Below, one piece after another: positions 26,501-35,705 of a DNA stretch of 64,000 nucleotides. Position 1 is the stretch's first letter. Each line of letters begins with the position of its first letter. The stretch is taken from contig NZ_JACXBP010000002.1 of assembly GCF_014773485.1 (NCBI RefSeq), positions 248,001-312,000 of the forward strand, in the 5' to 3' direction. The DNA comes from Erwinia aphidicola. GTDB taxonomy: Bacteria; Pseudomonadota; Gammaproteobacteria; Enterobacterales; Enterobacteriaceae. The notes beneath the pieces were generated by a model, which made no database searches, was not told where the DNA came from, and was given only the letters and a program-made list of their open reading frames with translations. A program made the translations under genes and the position numbers.

Positions 26501-28115
26501 CCGCAATCAGCTGCCCCTGCGGGTTGTAGGCATAGCGCACCCGCAGCTGCGGCGCGCCGTCTACCTGCTGATGCACCGCCGCCAGCCGCCCGTGAGCATT
26601 CTCATAGCTGAGGCGCACTTCCAGCGCCTCATTGTCGCTGGCGATGGAGACCAGCTGCCCGGCGTCGTTCCAGCTGAAGTGCAGGCAGTTATCGTGGCGA
26701 TCGTACTGGCGCGCAATGCGCCACTCGCCTTCGCGGGTCGGGTCCGGCTCGTAGAGGAAAAACTCCCCCTGCGCGGTCTGCATCACCACCACGCCCTGCA
26801 GGGTGCAGTACAGGGTAAAGCCATCTTCATGGAACTGGATCACATCACCTGGGCGCACTTCGCCCAGCCCCAGCTCGCGCCCGGACATATCGCGCCAGAG
26901 AAAATGCAGCGTACCGTCCGCTGCCTGCACGCGCAGCAGGCGGGTCTCAAACGGCAGCATCCAGCCGCTGCCCAGCATCCCGCTGGCGCGGTTGCGGCTA
27001 TGGTAGATGCGCTGCCAGTAGAGCGGGATACGGTCCTGCAGCACAAAGTCGAGATCTTCCTGCCCGGCGAGGATCTTCGACCCCAGCGCAATATTGACCG
27101 GGTGCGCGGTCGCCATGGCGTTCTGCGCCAGCCTGCCAACGGCCGCCGCCGCCGCGTTCCCCACCGCTTCACCGCCGATGGCGCAGGCGGTTTTACGCAC
27201 CGCCAGGCGCGCCATCAGGCGACTGACCGAGCGGTCAAGCATCTGCACGCCCAGCTGCCCCAGCTCCTTGCCGAGTCCGCCGCCAATCAGGTTGCCGGCA
27301 AAGTAGGCGAGGAAATTTTTACCGCTGCGGATGTCGCGCACCACGATGCTGTCGCCGCCGATGCGCACGCGCGGGTCGTCAGCAACTTCTATCTTCGCCT
27401 CGCAGGTGCTGCGGTGACCGTTGCGCACCGCCGGGTGGCCGTTAATCAGTACGCGCTTTGAGCCTTCCGCAAGAAAGTTTTCACTCTCCACCATATGCCC
27501 TTTGCTGCACGCCACGGTATCTTTATCCGACGGGGTCGCATAGGGGCTGGCGCTGGCCACGGTCGGCTGCACAATATCCTGGCCGACGTTTTTGAAGAAG
27601 TTACCTACCGAATCGGCGTTGATGCTGCTGATACTCTCGCCCAGTGCGCTGAGAAAAGCCCCCGGATGGCGCACGGTATCGGCCACGCTGGTGGCCATCG
27701 CCATAGCAATCGCCAGCGCGCCCGGCTCATCTTCCGCTTTCGGGGCCGGGGCGTTGAGAAAATCATGGTCGACTTTACCCGCCGCACGCGCCGCTTTTTT
27801 GCCCTTCATCAGCACGTTATCGGAACCGCTTGTAATCAGCGCATCCGGCGGGCCACGCATGCCGAGGGTATCCAGCAGGCCATCAACGGCGTCACTGACC
27901 ATGCTGCCGATGCGCTCCGGAAAACCGTTGACCATCGCCCCCACCACCAGCGCGGCGCCAATCGCCACGCCAACACCGCTGGCGGCCATCGCCGCCCCGG
28001 CGGAGAACACCGCCAGATAGATCGCGCCTTCCACCAGCCCGGCGGCGAAGTCCCCCAGCAGCGAGCTGTGGACCAGCGGGTCGTCGATGCGCGCTGCGAT
28101 TAACTCATCCGCCAT
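23571..28115 (-). CDS. T6SS prePAAR/PAAR-Rhs effector with C-terminal SHH-type nuclease toxin
   Basis: A 1514-aa polymorphic toxin. The N-terminus has a prePAAR-like motif AARIDDPLVH (6-15) and two hydrophobic segments (about 29-62), features of class II effectors that need an Eag chaperone. PAAR-like segments follow to about residue 260 (ALITSGSDNVLMKG, VLINGHPAVRNGHRSTC). The Rhs core of many YD repeats runs from about 355 to 1390 and ends with the junction motif VDPLGL. The last 124 residues are the variable toxin: LDSHHVGQ carries the SHH signature of an HNH/EndoVII nuclease family (Tox-SHH), with a further HT and a conserved ARDVIARDIKEL helix. Base composition drops sharply to AT-rich at the junction. 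It is 3 bp from eagR. Confidence 0.9.
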   Translation of the reverse strand: MADELIAARIDDPLVHSSLLGDFAAGLVEGAIYLAVFSAGAAMAASGVGVAIGAALVVGAMVNGFPERIGSMVSDAVDGLLDTLGMRGPPDALITSGSDNVLMKGKKAARAAGKVDHDFLNAPAPKAEDEPGALAIAMAMATSVADTVRHPGAFLSALGESISSINADSVGNFFKNVGQDIVQPTVASASPYATPSDKDTVACSKGHMVESENFLAEGSKRVLINGHPAVRNGHRSTCEAKIEVADDPRVRIGGDSIVVRDIRSGKNFLAYFAGNLIGGGLGKELGQLGVQMLDRSVSRLMARLAVRKTACAIGGEAVGNAAAAAVGRLAQNAMATAHPVNIALGSKILAGQEDLDFVLQDRIPLYWQRIYHSRNRASGMLGSGWMLPFETRLLRVQAADGTLHFLWRDMSGRELGLGEVRPGDVIQFHEDGFTLYCTLQGVVVMQTAQGEFFLYEPDPTREGEWRIARQYDRHDNCLHFSWNDAGQLVSIASDNEALEVRLSYENAHGRLAAVHQQVDGAPQLRVRYAYNPQGQLIAVQDADGITTRCFGWDRASDLLASHSYATGLTVAYQWRPAADGENWRVSEYQVLDGEQSLEHWLIDADEQARSATVTCLSGGSSEHRWDALYRITHYTDSYGAEWRYRWAAQGELLLSTTGPQGERWEYGYDERANLTQVKDPLGRSTLTVWHPVWALPEQEVMPDGAAWQYQYSALGDVVAVTDPQGAVTRYQWNAQGDLTCTIDALENTHRYAWDERGQLLHDEDCSGYQSHNQYDAAGRLAAHTDAAGNCTRYRWSAAGRLQRLTRPDGRETLYEYDAAGLLTGENIDGFSERKVKRNVRGQIVSEISPAGHVTRYQYDRFGRMTGLINANSDRWQFEYDSGERLLAQTDYAGRRKRYRYDQQGQVVEITQQPLLQAGEALAAHSTKMEYDALGRITARQTAEHRTEYRYQPRGITLRKVALAQWQQAQSAGQAVAWAEELNFTRDALGNLLSEENHGGLWQYQYDALGNLSQSSRPDGRALNFLRYGSGHLLQLNLQHAGQNQEITAYQRDALHREIVRSQGALSLETRYDRVGRIVMRRSPVLERRYQWDRLDQVAQQTLINGVSADGEAPFAQQRFGYDAEGQVTRRLRPQQEERFHYDPAGNRTDAPGQVVWHNLLQRLKGARWQYDGFGRLTWRRAARDGVEQHFAWDDEHRVSEVTLSGHREFSRVAYRYDLLGRRTQKILHRHGESPDDAEIVTFHWTGLQMVGEQSSRQPARSTQYIYAEGGWEPLARVDSVGESSETYWYHSELNGLPERMTDQYGEVVWQGTFSTWGETERESSPRGLKQNLRFQGQYFDAETGLHYNLFRYYDPVAGRFTQLDPIGLAGGLNTYAYVPDPLTWVDPLGLSGCKPEKWDVNSHQGNKNAVKGLNLGLDSHHVGQKNLMKDLVEGYDPMTAPAMLVPRVGHTVSKEGVGIVSRSKINANTGLPFTNARDVIARDIKELRRVYPEVPNSKLQELIDLNKKMYPELR
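23574..23945 (-). other. Variable toxin module of the Rhs protein (124 codons)
   Basis: The segment after VDPLGL is AT-rich, while the Rhs core is strongly GC-rich, which marks a horizontally exchanged tip. Candidate catalytic residues are H1420 and H1421 in DSHHVGQ. The fold assignment to the SHH nuclease group is from the motif and general layout only. Confidence 0.7.
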
Positions 28116-28118
28116 CGC

Positions 28119-28553
28119 TTACGCCTCCCCGCCCGGCAACGGAGTGAATCCCTGACGGATCCCCTCCCAGGTGGCCAGCGCCGCCGCATCGAACTCGCCG
28201 CTGCAGCTAAACGTCACCGCCAGCAGATGCGTAGGCAGCATGACCACCAGCAGTTTTTGCGCCACGCGCACGCCCTGCGTCTCAAAGCGCATAGTGATTT
28301 CACGGGCAGGCAGCGGCCCGAAATGGCTCTCCTGCGGCTCATCGCCGGAGAACTTCTTCATATCTCGCTTAACTTTGGCAATCTGCTGGTCGATAAAAGC
28401 CTGCTCATCGCCCGCTTTCACCTCCCACGCGCGCGTCAGCACCAGCGTGGCGCGGCTTGCTGGCAGGCGCAGAATGGTCACGCTCTGATCCTGCGCCACT
28501 TCCGGCAGCGTCAGGGTGCCTTCCGACAGGTGATATTCGACTGGCTGGCTCAT
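28119..28553 (-). CDS. eagR: Eag chaperone (DUF1795/DcrB-like) for the Rhs effector
   Basis: A 144-aa DUF1795 protein (GTLTLPEVAQDQSVTILRLP near the start, ITMRFETQG in the middle). Eag chaperones bind and shield the transmembrane segments of prePAAR effectors and help load them on VgrG. Its place between vgrG (ATGA overlap at 28550-28553) and an rhs gene with a prePAAR N-terminus fits exactly. No signal peptide, so it is cytoplasmic, unlike the lipoprotein DcrB. Confidence 0.88.
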   Translation of the reverse strand: MSQPVEYHLSEGTLTLPEVAQDQSVTILRLPASRATLVLTRAWEVKAGDEQAFIDQQIAKVKRDMKKFSGDEPQESHFGPLPAREITMRFETQGVRVAQKLLVVMLPTHLLAVTFSCSGEFDAAALATWEGIRQGFTPLPGGEA

Positions 28554-30481
28554 GAGTTGCTCCCTGAGTTGTTAAAGGCATCCTTCACTTTGGCGGTGAT
28601 ATCCGCCGGGGTTGGCTGCTGCGGGGCGGCCTGCGCGGGTTGCTTGACGTTGAGATCCAGCGTACCGCCGGTATTGATCTCGCCCTGCTGCGAGGCATTT
28701 ATCTGGAAGTTAAGGCACTGCAGCGAGATAGTGCCGTTCGGGTCGAGGATCAGCATGCTGTCGCCGCTCAGCAGGCGAATGCCCTGACCTGAAGAGAGCA
28801 GGATCGCGCCCTGGCTATCAAGGCTGTAATCGCCGCCCACCAGCTCGCTGCGGTTCAGCTGGGTGGCATGGTTGTAGAGGCCACTCACCTTGCCGTCAAA
28901 GCTTTTTGCCACCGCCAGCGTCTGGTTACCGCCAACCGAGCGCGTCTCATCATTTTTAACGGTGGTGTCCATATTGCGCTCGGCCTGCACCCACAGCTGC
29001 TCCTCACCCGCTTTATCTTCAAAACGCAGGGCGTTGGCGTTATCCGGGGTACCGTCTTTTGAGCGGCTCATAAAGCCCATCTGCGTGGCGGCGGCGGGCA
29101 GCGCCCACGGCGGCATGCTGGCTTCGTTGTAAACGCGCCCGGTGATAATCGGCCGGTCCGGGTCGCCGTTGATAAAGTCGATCACCACCTCGTCATTCAC
29201 GCGCGGGATCTGCACCCCGCCGAAACCCTGGCCCGCCCACGCGCTCGACACGCGCACCCAGCACGAGCTGGTGTCGTCGCCCTTCGCGTGTCGGTCCCAG
29301 TGAAACTTCACCTTCACCCGGCCATATTTGTCGGTCCAGATTGATTCACCCTGCGGCCCCACCACCTTCGCCGTCTGCGGACCGTGGGTGCGCGGCCACG
29401 CGGTGCGCTGCGCCGAGCGGAACTGCGTACTGGACGGGATCACCGTCAGCCACACCGTGTGGTTGCTCTCGCCCCCGCCGGACGCGTAGCTGTTCTCTTC
29501 AAAGTGGTACAGCGCGCTGAGGATCAGGTAGTCGTCGGCGTCACTGGCGAACGGCGGGTTGCTCAGCGTGAAGGTGCAGCCCGGCACGATGCCGGTCGAG
29601 GTCGCTTTGGCGTCGATGCGCTGGTGCTCCGCCTGCCACTCCTCCTGGCGGATGCGCGCGTAGAACTCGCCGTGGCTGTGCTCAACAAACCGCCCCGGCC
29701 ACTCGTAGTAGTCAATCTTGCCCGGCTGCGGCGACGACGGGTTCTGCCGCGCCTGGAACATCCACGCGTTCGGCTTGCGGAAGTCGTAGTCGTCCAGGCT
29801 GTAGATGCCCGGCGTGACCCGCTCGGCTATCGACCATGCGCCAATCCCCTCTTCATCCGTCGAGCCGCCGGAGGCGGTGGCGTGGTAGGGGATAGCCTCA
29901 TAGCCGGCGAACGCCTGGTGCTGCTGCGGCGCGTCGAACATCACCAGCGTGTGCTGCTCCGCGTCGTGGCGGAAGAAGAAGTAGATCCCCTCCAGCTCCA
30001 TCAGGCGCGAGATAAAGTCGTAGCTGCTCTCCTGGTACTGCACGCAGTACTCCCACGTGCGGTAGTCCCCCGCCAGCCTGTCCTCCACGTTGACCCCGTA
30101 CTCGCCGAGCACGGTTTTGATGATGTCCGGCAGCCGCTGGTTCTGGAAGATGCGCTGGTTGCGGTCGCGCTTCAGCGGCCACAGGTCGGACTCCATCACC
30201 AGGGTGTACACCGCGTAGCGCGTGCCGTTCAGGTCGGCGCTGTGCACCTTCACCGAGGTGATTTTGCCGTTGAGGTAGCGCGGCGCGGCGGCCAGCGCGG
30301 TGGTGGGAATGGTCAGCGTGATCGGCTGGCCGAGCATCGCCCGGCGGTCAAGGCGCGCGTCGGTGCTGAGCAGCGTCACGGTCAGCTCAAAGCTGCGCGA
30401 GACCACTTCCATTCCCTCCAGCTTCCAGAACTGCAGGGTGCCGTCTCCGGCGGGGGTGGTGGCGGTAATACGATCAAACAT
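28550..30481 (-). CDS. vgrG: T6SS spike protein VgrG (TssI)
   Basis: Trimeric puncturing-device tip that carries effectors. It has 643 aa. The gp27-like base is N-terminal, and the gp5 OB-fold lies around VVGPQGESIWTDKYGRVKV. The triple-stranded beta-helix needle follows (ADITAKVKDAF is the last part). No C-terminal enzymatic extension is present, so it is a structural VgrG that delivers cargo through the adjacent PAAR-Rhs. The start at 30481 (MFDRITATTPAG) follows GGGAGCAAGAT and is preferred to the in-frame 30511 start. Confidence 0.95.
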   Translation of the reverse strand: MFDRITATTPAGDGTLQFWKLEGMEVVSRSFELTVTLLSTDARLDRRAMLGQPITLTIPTTALAAAPRYLNGKITSVKVHSADLNGTRYAVYTLVMESDLWPLKRDRNQRIFQNQRLPDIIKTVLGEYGVNVEDRLAGDYRTWEYCVQYQESSYDFISRLMELEGIYFFFRHDAEQHTLVMFDAPQQHQAFAGYEAIPYHATASGGSTDEEGIGAWSIAERVTPGIYSLDDYDFRKPNAWMFQARQNPSSPQPGKIDYYEWPGRFVEHSHGEFYARIRQEEWQAEHQRIDAKATSTGIVPGCTFTLSNPPFASDADDYLILSALYHFEENSYASGGGESNHTVWLTVIPSSTQFRSAQRTAWPRTHGPQTAKVVGPQGESIWTDKYGRVKVKFHWDRHAKGDDTSSCWVRVSSAWAGQGFGGVQIPRVNDEVVIDFINGDPDRPIITGRVYNEASMPPWALPAAATQMGFMSRSKDGTPDNANALRFEDKAGEEQLWVQAERNMDTTVKNDETRSVGGNQTLAVAKSFDGKVSGLYNHATQLNRSELVGGDYSLDSQGAILLSSGQGIRLLSGDSMLILDPNGTISLQCLNFQINASQQGEINTGGTLDLNVKQPAQAAPQQPTPADITAKVKDAFNNSGSNS

Positions 30482-30527
30482 TATCTTGCTCCCTGAATGC
30501 GGTGCCCGCACGCGGCGGGCGATAGCG

Positions 30528-31961
30528 TCAGCTCTGCGGGTTCAGCAGCCACGCACCTTCCTGCTCAATAGTGATGCTCTGACTGCGGGTTTCACCGCGA
30601 TTGGTGACGTCAAACTGGTAGTTGCCAGGCGGCAGCTGCAGGGTGGCGAAGCCGTTTGGCGACGGCACCAGCGCTTCGGCTTTACCGTTCACCTGCACTT
30701 TGTCGCCCGGCTGCAGCCGGATATAGACCTGGGCAATCGGCTCCGGCGGCGGCGGTGCGGCAGCAGGCGTCGCCGCCGCTTCTGGCGCTGCCGCAGCACT
30801 GTTAGCGGGCGCGGCATTGCTGGCGGTCTGCTGCGCAGGCGTCTCAGCCGGCGCCTGCGCGGCCACCGGGGCATCATCGCCGCCGGATGAACCCATCAGC
30901 ACCCCAACGCCGATCCCCACCAGCACCCCGGCCGCCACCAGGCCCGGCAGCATAAAGCGCTGCAGCCTGTTAACCGGGGTGGGCGCTTGCGCTTCTGGCT
31001 CAACCGGCACCAGCATGGTGCCCGGTCCGCTGACTTTCACTTCGTGGATCTCGTTGATGTCAGAGACCGGCAGCTCCATCAGTGCGGCAAAGGCATCGAC
31101 GGTCTGCGGGCGATCTTCCGGGTGCAGCGCCAGCGCCTGGTCAATGGCGTCAAGCAGCGGCAGCGAGTAGCCCGCCGGGCGGCGCTCCGTCAGCGGCTGG
31201 TAGCTGTCTTCAATGCTGCGCACCACGCTGACGGTCGGCGGCGTGCCGACAATCAGGGTGTGCAGCACTGCGCCAAGCGCATAGATATCGGTCCAGGTGC
31301 CCTGCTCGCTCTCGTTGTCGTCGCTGTACTGCTCAATCGGCGCGAAGCCAGGCTTGAGCATGGTTTCGGTTTCGTCGGACAGGTTGCCGATCGCCTTACG
31401 CGCCGAGCCAAAGTCGAGCAGCACCGGCACCCCGTTATCCTGGATCTGGATGTTATCCAGCGAGATATCACGGTGCAGGTAGCCCTCCTGGTGGATGGCG
31501 TTAATCGCGCCAAACAGCGGCGGTAGCAGGCGGCGGATCCAGGCCTCGTCGATGATCTGCGGCCGCTGCTGGTGCAGCTGCGACAGCGTGGTGCCGCTGT
31601 AAAACGCGGTACACATGTAGGCGGTGTCGTTCTGCACCCAGAAGCGCAGCACGTGCAGCAGGTTCGGGTGGTTAAAACGCGCCAGCAGGCGCGCTTCCTG
31701 AATAAAGCTGTTCAGCCCGGCGTGAAAGGTTTTACTGAAGTGCTCGCTGCGCAGCACCAGCGTCAGGTCGCTGTTACGCGCCGCCAGTGAGGCGGGCATA
31801 AACTCTTTGATGGCGATGGTGCGCTCCAGCTGATGGTCGCGGGCGCGATAGACAATGCCAAAGCCGCCGCCGCCAATCACCTGCTCAATCTCAAACTCAT
31901 TGAAGCGGTAGCCGACCGGCAGTGCGTTCGGCACCGTGCGGTTGTTATCATGTTCAGACAT
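30528..31961 (-). CDS. ppkA: T6SS Ser/Thr protein kinase (PpkA-like)
   Basis: A 477-aa Hanks-type kinase. The glycine loop IGGGGFGIVY (29-38), K52, HRDISLDN (163-170) and DFG (183-185) are intact, so it should be active. A transmembrane helix at about 337-357 follows, then an Ala/Pro linker and a C-terminal periplasmic PEGA-like domain (about 410-477, VQVNGKAEALVPSPNG). PpkA phosphorylates Fha to promote T6SS assembly in Pseudomonas, countered by PppA. It lies between clpV and vgrG and near pppA and fha. Confidence in the family is high; its trigger is unknown. Confidence 0.9.
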   Translation of the reverse strand: MSEHDNNRTVPNALPVGYRFNEFEIEQVIGGGGFGIVYRARDHQLERTIAIKEFMPASLAARNSDLTLVLRSEHFSKTFHAGLNSFIQEARLLARFNHPNLLHVLRFWVQNDTAYMCTAFYSGTTLSQLHQQRPQIIDEAWIRRLLPPLFGAINAIHQEGYLHRDISLDNIQIQDNGVPVLLDFGSARKAIGNLSDETETMLKPGFAPIEQYSDDNESEQGTWTDIYALGAVLHTLIVGTPPTVSVVRSIEDSYQPLTERRPAGYSLPLLDAIDQALALHPEDRPQTVDAFAALMELPVSDINEIHEVKVSGPGTMLVPVEPEAQAPTPVNRLQRFMLPGLVAAGVLVGIGVGVLMGSSGGDDAPVAAQAPAETPAQQTASNAAPANSAAAAPEAAATPAAAPPPPEPIAQVYIRLQPGDKVQVNGKAEALVPSPNGFATLQLPPGNYQFDVTNRGETRSQSITIEQEGAWLLNPQS

Positions 31962-31982
31962 TATGGATAACTCTCTGATAGC

Positions 31983-34595
31983 TTAAGCAAATTGACAGTG
32001 GAACTCACCTTCAAGCAGTGAGACGTGCAGGCGGCGATACTGTTCGTCGCGCGCGCTGGCAGACAGCAGCATCTGGCTCATTTGCGGCAACAGGGTATTA
32101 GTGAGGATGGCGTCAACCATACGGCCGCCGGACTCCACTTCAGTGCAGCGCTGCACAATCTGCGCAATCACGCTGTCGTCGACCACCGAGGCGATACCGT
32201 GGTTCTCCTCCAGGCGGCGCTGAATGCGCTGCAGCTGCAGGCGCACAATCTGCGCCAGCATCGCATCGCTCAGCGGGTAGTACGGCACCACCAGCAGGCG
32301 ACCGAGCAGCGCAGGCGGGAACACCTCCAGCAGCGGCGGGCGCAGCGCCCCGGCCAGCACTTCCGGCTCCGGCATCAGCTCCGGGTCGGCACACATCGCG
32401 TCAATCAGCTGGGTGCCGACGTTGGAAGTGAGGATGATAATGGTGTTGCGGAAGTCGATATGCCGCCCTTCGCCATCCTCCATCCAGCCTTTATCAAACA
32501 CCTGGAAGAAGATCTCGTGCACGTCCGGGTGCGCTTTTTCGATCTCGTCGAGCAGCACCACGCTGTAAGGACGGCGGCGCACCGCCTCGGTCAGCACACC
32601 GCCTTCGCCGTAGCCGACATAGCCGGGAGGCGCGCCCTTAAGGGTGGAGACGGTGTGCGCTTCCTGGAATTCGCTCATATTGATGGTGATGATGTTCTGC
32701 TCGCCGCCGTACAGCGTCTCTGCCAGCGCCAGCGCGGTCTCGGTTTTACCAACGCCGGACGGGCCGCACAGCATAAACACGCCGACCGGCTTGTTCGGGT
32801 CATCAAGCCGCGCGCGCGAGGTACGCACGCGGCGGGCGATCAGCTCCAGCCCGTGGCGCTGACCAATCACCCGCTGGTTGAGGGTATCGGCCAGCTTCAG
32901 CACCGCGTCGATCTCGTTTTTCACCATGCGTCCCAGCGGGATGCCGGTCCAGTCGGAAACCACCGCCGCCACCACGTTAGCATCCACCGCGGCAAACAGC
33001 AGCGGCGCTTCCCCCTGCAGCTCGCGCAGCGCCTGCTGCTGGGCGCTGAGCTGCTGGTGCAGCGCAGCGCGATCTTCCACCTCGTCGTCGTGCAGCTGCG
33101 CCCGCAGGGCGATAATCGCATCGACCCGCGTCCGCTCCTGCTGCCAGCGCGCGCTCAGCTGGTCGCGCTGTACGGCCAGCTCGCTCAGCTGCTGCTCCAG
33201 CGCTGCCACGCGCCCGGCTTCACCCATGCCGAGACGTGCTTCGCGCCCGGCGATATCGCGCTCGATCTCCAGCGCGTGAATGCGGTGCAGGCAGTCTTCC
33301 AGCTGCGGCGGCTGCGCGCTCTGGCTGACGGCCACGCGCGCGCAGGCGGTATCTAAAAGCGCCACGGCTTTATCCGGCAGCTGGCGCGCAGGGATGTAGC
33401 GGTGCGACAGCTTCACCGCCGCCGCCACCGCTTCATCCAGCAGCAGCACGCGGTGATGCTTCTCCAGCGGGCTGACGGTGCTGCGCAGCATCAGCAGCGC
33501 TTTCTCTTCGTCCGGCTCGTGGACCTGTACGGTCTGGAAGCGCCGGGTCAGCGCCGGGTCTTTCTCAATATACTTTTTGTACTCCGCCCAGGTCGTGGCG
33601 CCGATGGTGCGCAGCTGGCCGCGCGCCAGCGCTGGCTTAAGCAGGTTAGCGGCATCACCGGTGCCCTGCTGCCCGCCCGCACCGACCAGGGTGTGGATTT
33701 CGTCGATAAACAGCACGATCGGCGTCGGGCTGGACTGCACTTCATTAATCAGCGCCTGCAGGCGCGCCTCAAACTCGCCTTTCATTCCTGCGCCCGCCTG
33801 CAGCATGCCGATATCCAGCAGCCACAGCTGCACCTCCTGCAGCGGGGCCGGAACGTCGCCGGCGGCGATGCGCAGCGCCAGCCCTTCGACCACGGCGGTT
33901 TTGCCAACGCCCGCCTCCCCGGTCAGCAGCGGGTTGTTCTGGCGGCGGCGCATCAGGATATCGACCATCTGGCGGATCTCCTCGTCACGCCCGGCCACCG
34001 GGTCAATCTTGCCGTCGCGCGCGCGCGCCGTCAGGTCCTGCGCATACTGCGCCAGCGTGCCCTGCTGCTGCGGAACGTTACCCGCGTTACCCTGCGGTGC
34101 GGCGGCAACCTGCGCCGCCTCTTTGCTGCCGTCGAATACCGCGTCGAACTGCTCCAGCAGCACGTCCATGCTGATGCGGCTGAACTGGGGCGAGATGCCT
34201 TTCAGCAGATTGGCGAGGTTGAAGGTTTTCAGCATGCCGATCAGCAGATGGCCGCCGCGGATCTGCTGCACGCCAAACTTCAGCGAGCCGTAAACCCAGG
34301 CGCGCTCCACCGCGCTGTCGATATGTTCAGAGAGGTCAGACACCGCGCTGGCCCCGCGCGGCAGCCGATCGAGCGCCGCCACGATATCGCGCGTCAGCGC
34401 CTCTTCATCCAGTGAAAAATAGCGGATCAGCTGCTGTAAATCGCCGTCCTGGTGCTGCATCAGCTGATGCAGCCAGTGAACCAGCTCCACATAAGGATTG
34501 CCGCGCAGTTTACAAAAGGCGGTGGCGCTTTCCAGAGAGGTAAATAACAGCGTATCCAGTTTGCCGAACAGTACGGCGCGGCTTATCTCTGACAT
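31983..34595 (-). CDS. clpV: T6SS sheath-disassembly ATPase ClpV (TssH)
   Basis: AAA+ unfoldase of 870 aa that dismantles the contracted TssB-TssC sheath. A Clp-N repeat domain (to about 160) is followed by Walker A GEAGVGKTA (226-234) and the middle coiled-coil domain. The second AAA+ domain has GPSGVGKTETA near residue 610. The N-terminus is the ClpV type rather than ClpB. It follows tssG and precedes ppkA. Confidence 0.95.
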   Translation of the reverse strand: MSEISRAVLFGKLDTLLFTSLESATAFCKLRGNPYVELVHWLHQLMQHQDGDLQQLIRYFSLDEEALTRDIVAALDRLPRGASAVSDLSEHIDSAVERAWVYGSLKFGVQQIRGGHLLIGMLKTFNLANLLKGISPQFSRISMDVLLEQFDAVFDGSKEAAQVAAAPQGNAGNVPQQQGTLAQYAQDLTARARDGKIDPVAGRDEEIRQMVDILMRRRQNNPLLTGEAGVGKTAVVEGLALRIAAGDVPAPLQEVQLWLLDIGMLQAGAGMKGEFEARLQALINEVQSSPTPIVLFIDEIHTLVGAGGQQGTGDAANLLKPALARGQLRTIGATTWAEYKKYIEKDPALTRRFQTVQVHEPDEEKALLMLRSTVSPLEKHHRVLLLDEAVAAAVKLSHRYIPARQLPDKAVALLDTACARVAVSQSAQPPQLEDCLHRIHALEIERDIAGREARLGMGEAGRVAALEQQLSELAVQRDQLSARWQQERTRVDAIIALRAQLHDDEVEDRAALHQQLSAQQQALRELQGEAPLLFAAVDANVVAAVVSDWTGIPLGRMVKNEIDAVLKLADTLNQRVIGQRHGLELIARRVRTSRARLDDPNKPVGVFMLCGPSGVGKTETALALAETLYGGEQNIITINMSEFQEAHTVSTLKGAPPGYVGYGEGGVLTEAVRRRPYSVVLLDEIEKAHPDVHEIFFQVFDKGWMEDGEGRHIDFRNTIIILTSNVGTQLIDAMCADPELMPEPEVLAGALRPPLLEVFPPALLGRLLVVPYYPLSDAMLAQIVRLQLQRIQRRLEENHGIASVVDDSVIAQIVQRCTEVESGGRMVDAILTNTLLPQMSQMLLSASARDEQYRRLHVSLLEGEFHCQFA

Positions 34596-34652
34596 GATTA
34601 TTCTCAGTGGTTATAGATCTGATGGGATGGGATTCTGCCCTTAAGCAATGGG

Positions 34653-35705
34653 TCAGCTGACGATCTCTTCCTGCACTTCCGGGCTAAAAGTTAAGTCACT
34701 GCGCGGCTGCGGCGTCGCGGGCTGGCCGAGCCAGCTGCTGTAACCCAGCCGCCCGCTGCCGCCGAGGGTGATGCCCTGCACATCCGGCGCCGCCAGCGTC
34801 AGGCGCACGTCCCAGACGTATTCGATGCCGAGATACTGGCGCACCCAGTCGCGCAGCTGCACGGCCCAGGGTTCGCCGGGCAGCAGGCGGTTGTACTTCT
34901 CCAGCGGCAGCGGCCCCAGCTCAATACGAAACTTATGCTGCACATCGCGCACCGCCACGCCGAGGAATGCCGACTCGCCGAGGCGCGGTTTACGCCGTCC
35001 GGCCCCGAGGCTGGCGCGCTCCCGCGGGTCAATCGGCTGCCAGTGCGGCACGTTCTCCACCAGCTTTACCGGCACGCGAAAATAGTGGCGCAGGACCTTC
35101 TCCAGCCCTTCGCCGTCGCGCCCCTGGCGCGCCAGATGCCCGGCAACGGCGAAGCGGGCGTGGTCGCTCAGGCTGCCTTTTTGCAGCTGGCCCGGCTGGC
35201 CCATGCCGATCAGGCTGGCGATGTACTGCTCAAAATGGCGCTGCCCGGCGCGATCCAGCGCCACGGTCGGCTGCGCATCGGCCCAGGCGCGGTAGAACAG
35301 CAGCGTCAGCCGGTGGTGAAACAGGTCGGCAAAGGCAGTGAAGCTGTGGTCCTGCTGGTGATAGATGCGCTCACGCGCGTACTCGGTCAGGTGAACCGGC
35401 AGCGGTCCGTTAGGGCCAAACAGCCCGAAGCTGTAGATCGACACCTCATGCAGCGGGCTGCCGTCGCGCGGCGTAACGCTGGCAATGGTCGAGGGAGCAA
35501 ACGCCAGCGAGGGCAGCTGGCCGATGCGCAGCGGTTCATGGCGCGGCAGCGGCGCACGCCCCAGCGGATAACGCTCCCCGCCCTGTGCATCGATGCGCCG
35601 CAGCAGCTGGAACAGGTCGTAACGCCAGGGCGCGGCCTGCAGCGCGGGCCAGAAGTCGGCGGGCAGGCGCTTCAGACGATGAATTTTTGCAGCCTGCGCG
35701 GTCAT
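34653..35705 (-). CDS. tssG: T6SS baseplate protein TssG (VasB/ImpH)
   Basis: Baseplate wedge component of 350 aa, with the family's N-terminal FQLLRRIDAQGGERYPLGR and DHSFTAFADLFHHRLTLLFY segments. Its start overlaps the tssF stop by ATGA, so the two wedge proteins are made together. They form the TssE-TssF-TssG complex with two TssF per TssG. Confidence 0.94.
   Translation of the reverse strand: MTAQAAKIHRLKRLPADFWPALQAAPWRYDLFQLLRRIDAQGGERYPLGRAPLPRHEPLRIGQLPSLAFAPSTIASVTPRDGSPLHEVSIYSFGLFGPNGPLPVHLTEYARERIYHQQDHSFTAFADLFHHRLTLLFYRAWADAQPTVALDRAGQRHFEQYIASLIGMGQPGQLQKGSLSDHARFAVAGHLARQGRDGEGLEKVLRHYFRVPVKLVENVPHWQPIDPRERASLGAGRRKPRLGESAFLGVAVRDVQHKFRIELGPLPLEKYNRLLPGEPWAVQLRDWVRQYLGIEYVWDVRLTLAAPDVQGITLGGSGRLGYSSWLGQPATPQPRSDLTFSPEVQEEIVS

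Noticed and set aside
29384..30496. Plus-strand open frame of 370 codons opposite vgrG
   Set aside because: Antisense shadow of vgrG; arginine/leucine-rich and without motifs.
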